Shown one piece after another: positions 1 to 5,115 of a DNA stretch of 5,115 nucleotides. Each line of letters starts with the position of its first letter. Positions within the stretch are counted from its first letter, which is position 1. The position numbers were made by a program, and so were the translations under genes. Where the stretch lies: NCBI GenBank assembly GCA_029934845.1, contig JAOZLN010000196.1, positions 1 through 5,115 on the forward strand, given 5' to 3'. Source of the DNA: Candidatus Sabulitectum sp. GTDB lineage: Bacteria; Fermentibacterota; Fermentibacteria; Fermentibacterales; JCC-6. Below the pieces are notes generated by a model. The model worked only from the letters and a program-made list of their open reading frames with translations. It was not told the origin of the DNA and searched no databases.

Positions 1-825
1 GAATTCCACCAGATCTCCCGTGGGGTTTCCCCCGGCACCCCTGACTCTTCCAATATGATCCCAGAGTTCGAAGATATTCATCTCCGCTGCACTTTTTCTT
101 CTGCTTCCAAAATCTTCCGGAGTATCTGTTATTTCATGAAGAGAAAGGGTGTCATGAAGGGCGAAAGACATCTCACCGGAGGGCGAAAATCTTCTCTCCT
201 CGGCAGAGATCCCAGTCCATACTGAATCAATGTAAGTCAGCCTTTGCGCATCCACTCTTCTGATAACTCTGAGACTGTCATCAAACCACTCTACCACAGC
301 TCTGGAAATGTTTGCTTGCCGGCCGTCAAAAAGCCCTACCTCCACTATTGCCCCATCCAGTGTTCTGTGAGCAAAATCATTTCGCATTAAATAATTGATA
401 GGGTCTCTTCCATCAATTTCAACTCTTTTCACCTGCATTTGCAAATAGTTGGCATCGGCAACCACAAAGTCCCCAACAAAAAGAGTGAAGACGCTTATTA
501 TGAATCCAATGAAAAGAAGAGGCACGAAAATTCTGGGAATAGATACACCTGAGGCACGCATTGCGGTGAGCTCGTTGTTTTTAGCCATTCCCGCCACAAG
601 AAGCAGAGAGCAGATCAAAACAGCGATCGGGGTAACAAGAATTATGATGTATGGCAATCCGTAAAAATAGTAGCGCATGAAAGTGATCGCTGTTACATTC
701 TTGTCCACCCATCGGCTGAAGTGATCAAAGGCATTTACAGTAACAAAGATCACAGTGAAAGAAAGCACAGTCATGAATATCATCTTTATGAAGCGACCAG
801 CCAGATATCTGTCCAGTAATTTCAC
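1..825 (-). CDS. lptG: LptG, LPS export ABC transporter permease (3' end cut off by window edge)
   Basis: This is a YjgP/YjgQ-family inner-membrane protein. With LptF and the ATPase dimer LptB2 it extracts lipopolysaccharide from the outer leaflet of the inner membrane and feeds it to the periplasmic Lpt bridge. The 275 codons visible start at GTG (825-823). Hydrophobic segments lie at about residues 11-31, 55-80 and 97-120. Between the second and third is the cytoplasmic coupling-helix motif NNELTAMRASG (83-93), with Glu85 in the place where the family contacts LptB. A periplasmic jelly-roll domain follows from about 125 to 230. Next comes the conserved elbow (PEDF at 236, AEMNIFELW from 247) that precedes the last three membrane helices; these lie beyond base 1, so roughly a quarter of the protein is missing. 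The start overlaps the lptF stop by 4 bp (GTGA) and has GGGA five bases upstream, which implies translational coupling. LptG rather than LptF is assigned from gene order (second in the operon) and from sequence; the family itself is certain. Confidence 0.93.
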   Translation of the reverse strand, partial: MKLLDRYLAGRFIKMIFMTVLSFTVIFVTVNAFDHFSRWVDKNVTAITFMRYYFYGLPYIIILVTPIAVLICSLLLVAGMAKNNELTAMRASGVSIPRIFVPLLFIGFIISVFTLFVGDFVVADANYLQMQVKRVEIDGRDPINYLMRNDFAHRTLDGAIVEVGLFDGRQANISRAVVEWFDDSLRVIRRVDAQRLTYIDSVWTGISAEERRFSPSGEMSFALHDTLSLHEITDTPEDFGSRRKSAAEMNIFELWDHIGRVRGAGGNPTGDLVEF

Positions 826-2159
826 TTGCGTCCCTTTTTTCTGAACTTACTCATCAGTTCTTTGAAATCCGGCAGGGGGATGGGGTGTCCTTCGCGCATG
901 CTTCTGTAGGTAAGATATATCCCCAGTACCCCCAGCAGAATGTTGGGCGACCACATTGCGGCCCATGCAGTTATTCTGCCCCTGTCTGCAAGCTGTTCTC
1001 CTGCTATTAGAAAGAAGTAATACACCAGAATAAATACAAGACTCATGGTAACAGCCAGCCCTGTGTTGGAATTCTTTGAGGAAAGTCCCAGAGGAATTCC
1101 CAGAAGAACAAACACAATACAGGCAAATGGAATAGAGTACTTCTTGTGAATCTCTACATTGTATTTACCGATATTTCTCTGAAGGTTGTTAACCTGCTCA
1201 TTCAGAAGAATCAGATTCGTGGATGTGCCGGTGAGCCATGTCATTGTGTTTCTGATCCTTCTTGTGCTGTCGCCTGAAGCCACTGGATTGTCTTCACTGT
1301 GAACAGAGGCCATAAAGGCTCTGGAAACTGATGATATGCTGTCTGTCAGAAGAATTCTGCGTTCACCAAGGCTGTCAACAAAAACTCCCATTTGCTCTGC
1401 AGACATCTCTCTGTCGCCTCTGCTGTTTCTGTCATGTCTTACAAGCTCTTCAGACCGGGCAATATCGATGATGTAAGTGTTGAAGGAAGCATATCTGTAG
1501 CCGTTTATACGGTCCTTTTCGTGCATTTGACCGCTTTCAAGCGTTAACCGGAGATGGTTGGCTCCCACTGGTTCCATGGTTCCCTCCATGGCGGTAATTG
1601 TTCTTGCCGGTGCCCCCGGGGTACTTGTGTGAATAATTACACCGATCAATTTTCCAGTGAGATCATCCTTTTCCTGAACAAAGATCCTGTAGTTCTCTAT
1701 TTCGTCAACAAACATTCCAGGTTCGATCCTTGCTGTTGGTCTCATGGTTCCAATGTCCAGCAGAAGGTTACGGGCAATATGATTGGCTTCAGGAAGAACA
1801 CTGTTGTTGAATACCACAAGAATTCCTGCAATGAGCAAAGCAACCATCCCCAGGGGGAATATTATGTTATAGATGCTGGCACCACTGGCTTTCATTGCAG
1901 TGATCTCCAGGTCTCCTGATAGTCTTCCAACGGCAATTAGAATTCCTGCAAGAACTCCCATGGGAATAACCACTGCAATCATTGACGGAAGAAGAAGCAT
2001 AAATATTTCTGCCACAACGCGCATTGGAACGCCTTTGCTGACTATCAGATCCAGAAGATCCAGAAGCTTGTCCAGTAGCATTATGAAAGTAAACAGCCCC
2101 AGGGAGAGCAGAAATGGCGGGAAGAATTCCTTCAGGACATATACTTGCAATTTTTTCAT
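822..2159 (-). CDS. lptF: LptF, LPS export ABC transporter permease (complete, 445 aa)
   Basis: This is the first membrane subunit of the LptB2FG lipopolysaccharide exporter and the partner of the downstream lptG. Three N-terminal hydrophobic segments (about 12-38, 48-78, 97-118) flank the coupling-helix motif LEITAMKASG (84-93), whose Glu85 matches the LptB-contacting glutamate of the family. A beta-rich periplasmic domain spans about 120-235. The C-terminal motif EIHKKYSIPFAC (336-347) begins the fourth membrane helix, followed by PLGLSSK (356-362) and helices at about 367-388 and 399-418. The length is about 80 residues above the E. coli protein (366 aa), mostly because of a polar, probably helical linker at about 240-335. 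The ATG at 2159 is chosen because MKKLQVYVLKEFF is the normal family N-terminus and has GGGA five bases upstream. The reading frame stays open to an ATG at 2339, but that would add 60 non-family residues, overlap the divergent gene and include the promoter. The gene ends in TGA (824-822), overlapping lptG. Confidence 0.95.
   Translation of the reverse strand: MKKLQVYVLKEFFPPFLLSLGLFTFIMLLDKLLDLLDLIVSKGVPMRVVAEIFMLLLPSMIAVVIPMGVLAGILIAVGRLSGDLEITAMKASGASIYNIIFPLGMVALLIAGILVVFNNSVLPEANHIARNLLLDIGTMRPTARIEPGMFVDEIENYRIFVQEKDDLTGKLIGVIIHTSTPGAPARTITAMEGTMEPVGANHLRLTLESGQMHEKDRINGYRYASFNTYIIDIARSEELVRHDRNSRGDREMSAEQMGVFVDSLGERRILLTDSISSVSRAFMASVHSEDNPVASGDSTRRIRNTMTWLTGTSTNLILLNEQVNNLQRNIGKYNVEIHKKYSIPFACIVFVLLGIPLGLSSKNSNTGLAVTMSLVFILVYYFFLIAGEQLADRGRITAWAAMWSPNILLGVLGIYLTYRSMREGHPIPLPDFKELMSKFRKKGRK
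831..834 (-). promoter_or_regulatory. Ribosome binding site of lptG
   Basis: On the minus strand, AAAAAAGGGA lies inside the last codons of lptF and is followed by a five-base gap and the GTG start of lptG. The spacing equals that of the lptF site. It supports the rare GTG as the true start, with reinitiation at the overlapping GTGA. Confidence 0.6.
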
Positions 2160-2164
2160 TAAAT

Positions 2165-2168
2165 TCCC
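2165..2168 (-). promoter_or_regulatory. Ribosome binding site of lptF
   Basis: The minus strand reads GGGA, then five bases, then the ATG at 2159. It is a short Shine-Dalgarno match but correctly spaced. It decides the start against the longer open frame that runs up to 2339. Confidence 0.55.
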
Positions 2169-2179
2169 ATGATAGACGC

Positions 2180-2209
2180 TTGCGTTCAAGGTGGCTGACG
2201 GTGAATTAT
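2180..2209 (+). promoter_or_regulatory. Weak candidate forward promoter for the sprA-like gene
   Basis: On the plus strand, TTGCGT (2180-2185; three of six -35 bases) is followed after 18 bp by AATTAT (2204-2209; four of six -10 bases). This -10 lies on the same AT-rich core as the minus-strand TATAAT, so the two units may share a bidirectional core. The predicted leader would be about 65 bases. An alternative is TTTAAG at 2256 with no good -35. Neither is convincing. Confidence 0.22.
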
Positions 2210-2233
2210 AGCAATGTCGGGGTTCTCTGTCAT
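2205..2233 (-). promoter_or_regulatory. Sigma70-type extended -10 promoter for the lptFG operon
   Basis: Read on the minus strand, the -35 box is ATGACA (2233-2228; five of six consensus bases). A 17-bp spacer follows, then a perfect TATAAT -10 (2210-2205) preceded by TG plus one base, that is TGCTATAAT, the extended -10 form. Transcription would start near 2198 and give a leader of about 40 bases before the lptF ATG. Nothing else in the 122-bp region matches a minus-strand promoter as well. This is a consensus match only. Many FCB bacteria use a different housekeeping promoter (Bacteroidota: TAnnTTTG at -7), so the match, if functional, argues for an organism outside the Bacteroidota proper. 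Confidence 0.65.
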
Positions 2234-2251
2234 GGTTCATGGAACATGGCT
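2231..2251. repeat. Three CATGG boxes at 7-bp period in the divergent intergenic region
   Basis: CATGG occurs at 2231, 2238 and 2245, giving CATGGTT CATGGAA CATGGCT, three heptamers in direct tandem. The middle also contains an 11-bp inverted repeat, GTTC-ATG-GAAC (2235-2245). The first box overlaps the -35 element of the lptFG promoter, and the array lies about 30 bp upstream of the sprA-like start codon. A regulator bound here could act on both transcription units. The array is short and could be chance. Confidence 0.4.
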
Positions 2252-2273
2252 GCTGTTTAAGGATAGAACACAC

Positions 2274-2280
2274 GAGGTGA
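2274..2280 (+). promoter_or_regulatory. Ribosome binding site of the sprA-like gene
   Basis: GAGGTGA ends one base before the ATG at 2282. It is the strongest Shine-Dalgarno match in the window and pairs with the 3' end of 16S rRNA over seven bases. An in-frame TAG at 2264-2266 lies just upstream, so the ATG at 2282 is the first possible start in this frame. Confidence 0.8.
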
Positions 2281-2281
2281 A

Positions 2282-2338
2282 ATGAAAATACTTTTAATTC
2301 CAGTGCTTTTGTTCTTAATTGTGTTACCGGCCAGCTCA
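2282..2338 (+). other. Sec signal peptide of the SprA-like protein
   Basis: MK is followed by a hydrophobic run (ILLIPVLLFLIVLP, residues 3-16) and the small residues Ala17-Ser18-Ser19, with likely cleavage before Thr20. There is no cysteine at the cleavage site, so this is a type I signal peptide and not a lipoprotein one. It fits export to the periplasm and then assembly in the outer membrane. Confidence 0.75.
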
Positions 2339-5115
2339 ACCGGTTTGCGCAGTTTCTCGCTTATTGATGAAAATCCAGGTTACTGGTATCAGGACTCTCT
2401 GCCGTGGCTTGTAAGTCTTCCGGCGGTTCAGGTTCAGGTATGGTCCAGCCTGATGGGTGATGGTCTCAGCTACAGACTTATGTACAGGGGCTATCCTCTT
2501 GCCACCTCTAGAACATGGTCGCTCAGTGCTGTTCGCTCCAGGCTTATAGGATGGAGTACATGGAAGCAGTGGACCCAGGCAAATGCCCGCAATGGCATTC
2601 GCAACAGTGACACCCGCGGTAATCTTGTTCCAACCATCTATCTGCCGCTTTCAATGCCTGGTGTCATAGGTGATGCAATAGGAACCGGAGGGCAGCTTGA
2701 TATTTCAGGGCATCAGACGATCTCTATCTCCGGTGTAAGCCATATCTATCCGAACAGGGTGAATGTGGAGGGATCAAGCACATCTCTCTTCCCCGACCTT
2801 AAAATGGAACAGGATCTACGCATTCGACTGGATGGAACCATCGGTGAGAAAATTCATGTTGCCGTTGATCATGACAGCCAGAGGCAGATCGGTTCAGATT
2901 ACAGTGTGAGTCTCAGCTACGATGGCGATGATGATGAGATAATTCAGTCAATCGAACTTGGTGATGTTAATTTGTCCATCACAGGCCCTGAATTTATCAG
3001 CTACTCAATTCCACATCAGGGGCTTTTCGGTGCAAAGCTTATTGCCCAGGCAGGCCCTTTTGATATTACTGCCATAGCAAGCAAGGAAGGCAGTTCAACG
3101 GAAAGCTCAGATTTTGTGGGGCAGGCTTCTCTTGTGAACGATTCCATTCTTGATATACGCCCTGCGAACAACTACTTCTTCCGGGCGTTTCCGGACACAG
3201 TTTCAGCGCCCTACATGGATCCCACAGGCAACAATACCCGGATATTCATTGATGATGGTGATGCAACCAATAACGTAGAGACCGGTGCTATTCAGGGTAA
3301 CTGGTTTGTTCCCACCGGTTCCGGCGGACAGCTTGAAGGCTCCGGCTGGTGGGATGAATTGACTGCAGGGATCGAAGGTGATTTTGTGCTTGTTGACTCA
3401 GGCAGAACTATCAGATTTCTTCGTCCGGTAAACGACAACTACTCTATTGCAGTGGCTCTGGTTACCATGGATGGTGATACCGTAGGAACTGCTGGTGATA
3501 TGTACAATTTAAAGATGATAAAGCAGTCCAACCCTCTTCCTGAATCGCCGGAAAACTACCCTACCTGGGCCTATGAGATGAGAAATTACTACTTCCTTGG
3601 TGCAAACAACATAGTAAGGGAAAGTTTCAACTGCGATATTTTTCTTCAGAGATCAGGTGAAGACCCGGTTTCAATTCAGGATGGAGTGCCATTCACGCAG
3701 ATACTGGGGCTTGATACGAATGGTGACGGCTTGATGTACGATGAGGATGCTACAATGGACTGGGAAAATGGCTTCATAATGTTTCCTCAGAGCCGACCGT
3801 TTGCCAGCGCTGATCTGGATTACCCGAACTATGTGATCTACAATGAAAAGAACCCGGCAATGAACAAGTCTCTGTACTACATGAGGGTAAGCTACAGAGC
3901 AGCCTCCACCACATATTCCCTGGGGCATATGGGAATCGTAGAAGGCAGCGAGAAGGTAACTTTAACAGTAGCAGGTCAGGCTAGAACTCTGGTTCGCAAC
4001 ACAGACTATTCAATAATATATGAAGTGGGTTTGCTGACTCTTATGGGTGAGGCTGCTGATCTGGCACAGGATCCTGCCAACACTCTAAGAGTTACTTTTG
4101 AATTTGTGCCATTCTTCAGCTCTGTATCAAAAACGCTGCTTGGCACCAGGATAGTATACAACATGGGTTCTCATTCCTGGATCGGGGGGACCATGATGTA
4201 TGAAAATGCAAATTCCCCCGAGGACAGACCCAGAGTTGGCGAGGGTTCGTTCGGAACCACTGTGTTTGATGCAGATATACATCTTGAGGCAAGACCTGAG
4301 TTTCTTACCGACGCTGTGAATATGCTGCCACTGGTTTACACTGAAGCCGAGAGTCAGGTAGTGATTTCCGGAGAAATCGCTGTAAGCCTTCCAGTGGGAG
4401 AGAGTAAAGCCTGGCTGGATGATATGGAGGGATCAGAATCTGCATTTCCCATTGGACAGTCAAGGTCTGCATGGTTTTACTCTTCCATGCCCAGGCGTGG
4501 TGATTCTTCATTTTTCCCCGTGGGAGATGCCAGATGGTATAACGCAACTGACAGGTGGTCGCTTCACGACATCATTCCCGGCGAAACCAGCAATGATGCC
4601 ATGAAGAAGATCAGTGGAGTACTGCAATTTGTTTTTACTCCTGACGAGGATAACCTTACCGGTTCCTGGGGTGGATTCCAGAGATGTATCGAGCGTTATG
4701 GAACTGATCTGTCCCGGAAGACACACCTTTCTCTATATGTCCGAGCCACAGGCTGTGCAGTGAATGGTAACCTTTACATTGATCTTGGTGAAAGAATAGA
4801 CGAGGATACATATTGGCTTGAAAGGGTTGGAGACGATCTTGTGAGAAGGGCCAACGGGGTGCTCGATACAGAGGATGTTAACTCTGACGGAATAAGATCA
4901 ACCACAGAAGACACAGGTCTCGATACACTGCCTTCCGTTGATGAGCCCGGATACAATTCAAGCAGTAACCCTGACCCTAACGATGATAACTACCTGTACA
5001 ATGCCAGTGATCCTCTTAACATCAGATTTGATGCTATTAACAACTGCGAGAATAATGGAAGGCTGGATACCGAGGATCTGAACCGGAATGGTGTTCTTGA
5101 CCGGACAAATTCTTT
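2282..5115 (+). CDS. sprA: SprA/Sov-family T9SS outer-membrane translocon (N-terminal 944 codons; 3' end beyond window)
   Basis: SprA (Sov in Porphyromonas) is the giant outer-membrane barrel through which type IX secretion cargo leaves the cell; the F. johnsoniae protein has about 2,400 residues. The frame is open from the ATG at 2282 to the window end with no stop, so well over half the protein may be missing. A signal peptide occupies residues 1-19. A divergent segment follows (about 20-117). The SprA core then begins: YLPLSMPGV (120-128), the strand region KMEQDLRIRLDGTIGEK (174-190), EIIQSIELGDVNL (219-231), HQGLFGAKL (245-253) and KEGSS (268-272), which match in order the family's hallmark block. 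Further family landmarks are LLGTR (619-623), RVGE (651-654), WLDDMEG (711-717, like the usual IDDFEG) and WGGFQR (796-801). Acidic, Asn/Gly-rich calcium-type loops lie at 478-489, 865-876 and 932-943. Only four cysteines are present in the mature part (451, 802, 825, 922). The gene is divergent from lptFG. Family assignment is from remembered motif order; T9SS function in this organism is inferred, since no other T9SS gene is visible. Confidence 0.86.
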   Translation, partial: MKILLIPVLLFLIVLPASSTGLRSFSLIDENPGYWYQDSLPWLVSLPAVQVQVWSSLMGDGLSYRLMYRGYPLATSRTWSLSAVRSRLIGWSTWKQWTQANARNGIRNSDTRGNLVPTIYLPLSMPGVIGDAIGTGGQLDISGHQTISISGVSHIYPNRVNVEGSSTSLFPDLKMEQDLRIRLDGTIGEKIHVAVDHDSQRQIGSDYSVSLSYDGDDDEIIQSIELGDVNLSITGPEFISYSIPHQGLFGAKLIAQAGPFDITAIASKEGSSTESSDFVGQASLVNDSILDIRPANNYFFRAFPDTVSAPYMDPTGNNTRIFIDDGDATNNVETGAIQGNWFVPTGSGGQLEGSGWWDELTAGIEGDFVLVDSGRTIRFLRPVNDNYSIAVALVTMDGDTVGTAGDMYNLKMIKQSNPLPESPENYPTWAYEMRNYYFLGANNIVRESFNCDIFLQRSGEDPVSIQDGVPFTQILGLDTNGDGLMYDEDATMDWENGFIMFPQSRPFASADLDYPNYVIYNEKNPAMNKSLYYMRVSYRAASTTYSLGHMGIVEGSEKVTLTVAGQARTLVRNTDYSIIYEVGLLTLMGEAADLAQDPANTLRVTFEFVPFFSSVSKTLLGTRIVYNMGSHSWIGGTMMYENANSPEDRPRVGEGSFGTTVFDADIHLEARPEFLTDAVNMLPLVYTEAESQVVISGEIAVSLPVGESKAWLDDMEGSESAFPIGQSRSAWFYSSMPRRGDSSFFPVGDARWYNATDRWSLHDIIPGETSNDAMKKISGVLQFVFTPDEDNLTGSWGGFQRCIERYGTDLSRKTHLSLYVRATGCAVNGNLYIDLGERIDEDTYWLERVGDDLVRRANGVLDTEDVNSDGIRSTTEDTGLDTLPSVDEPGYNSSSNPDPNDDNYLYNASDPLNIRFDAINNCENNGRLDTEDLNRNGVLDRTNS
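3713..3748 (+). other. EF-hand-like calcium loop 1 in the SprA-like protein
   Basis: Residues 478-489 read DTNGDGLMYDED. Acidic or Asn side chains at positions 1, 3, 5 and 12, and Gly at position 6, match the canonical 12-residue EF-hand loop. Flanking helices are not evident, so this would be a stand-alone loop inside a beta-rich protein. Confidence 0.5.
4853..5110 (+). repeat. Two diverged copies of an NGxLDTEDxNxxG calcium-type motif
   Basis: NGVLDTEDVNSDG (residues 858-870) and NGRLDTEDLNRNG (925-937) share nine of thirteen positions and lie 67 residues apart. Each contains a D-x-N-x-[DN]-G core (865-870 and 932-937), as in EF-hand, dockerin and thrombospondin type 3 loops. The first copy completes a 12-residue loop with Glu876. 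Between them lies an Asp/Asn/Ser-rich stretch (EDTGLD at 876-881, then NPDPNDDNY). Such segments are usual in large SprA proteins. Confidence 0.55.

Noticed and set aside
1..6. GAATTC (EcoRI site) exactly at the window start, suggesting a cloning junction
   Set aside because: GAATTC occurs several more times within the window (for example near 1069, 1093 and 2124), and the lptG frame is open up to base 1, so nothing shows a junction.
449..664. Plus-strand 71-codon open frame
   Set aside because: It lies wholly antisense to lptG, whose translation is a clear family match. No recognisable protein and no convincing ribosome binding site.
1819..1953. Repeated AGAATTCCTGCAA at two places in lptF
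   Set aside because: Both encode Ala-Gly-Ile-Leu in two membrane helices; short shared codons in hydrophobic segments explain the match.
1554..2172. Two overlapping plus-strand open frames (1554-1919 and 1873-2172)
   Set aside because: Both are antisense to lptF and low in plausibility (Arg/Ser or Cys/His-rich reading of the complement of membrane helices).
2235..2245. GTTCATGGAAC as a transcription terminator stem
   Set aside because: The stem is only four base pairs with a three-base loop and no T-run follows. It sits upstream of both genes, where no terminator is needed.
2160..2339. Upstream extension of the lptF reading frame by 60 codons
   Set aside because: The extension has no family similarity, contains the lptFG promoter and the sprA ribosome binding site, and overlaps the divergent gene. 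The ATG at 2159 has the right N-terminus and a spaced GGGA.
3671..4956. Several minus-strand frames of 60-85 codons, and a plus-strand frame at 4419-4604
   Set aside because: All lie inside the sprA-like gene in other frames and resemble no protein family.

Overview
The window holds the ends or bodies of three protein-coding genes that all belong to outer-membrane biogenesis, arranged as a divergent pair of transcription units around a 122-bp intergenic region (2160-2281). The minus strand carries an lptF-lptG operon. lptF is complete (822-2159). lptG (823-825 start, running off the left edge at base 1) begins in a 4-bp GTGA overlap with the lptF stop. These are the two membrane subunits of the LptB2FG ABC exporter, which extracts lipopolysaccharide from the inner membrane. 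The plus strand carries the first 944 codons of a very large exported protein (2282 to beyond 5115), which I recognise as a member of the SprA/Sov family, the giant outer-membrane beta-barrel translocon of the type IX secretion system (T9SS).

The intergenic region contains a good sigma70-type promoter for lptFG on the minus strand (-35 ATGACA, 17-bp spacer, extended -10 TGCTATAAT). It also contains a clear Shine-Dalgarno sequence for the sprA-like gene, and a triplet of CATGG boxes at exact 7-bp spacing that touches the lptFG -35 element. The forward promoter is not obvious; a weak one may share the same AT-rich core as the lptFG -10.

The organism is a diderm, LPS-making bacterium of middling GC, with frequent AGA/AGG arginine codons. 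A SprA-family protein points to the FCB group (Fibrobacterota-Chlorobiota-Bacteroidota and relatives such as Gemmatimonadota, Cloacimonadota, Marinimicrobia and Fermentibacterota). The N-terminal region before the conserved SprA core does not resemble what I know from Bacteroidota, and LptF has a long helical linker. I therefore lean towards a lesser-known FCB-related candidate phylum, but the window alone cannot settle this.

Functionally, the genes couple delivery of LPS to the outer membrane with a secretion pore in that membrane. In known T9SSs many cargo proteins end up attached to a form of LPS, so the neighbourhood is biologically sensible, although a functional link here is inference. 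There is no sign of mobile elements, CRISPR arrays, tRNA or rRNA genes. Apart from the 122-bp intergenic region the window is entirely coding.
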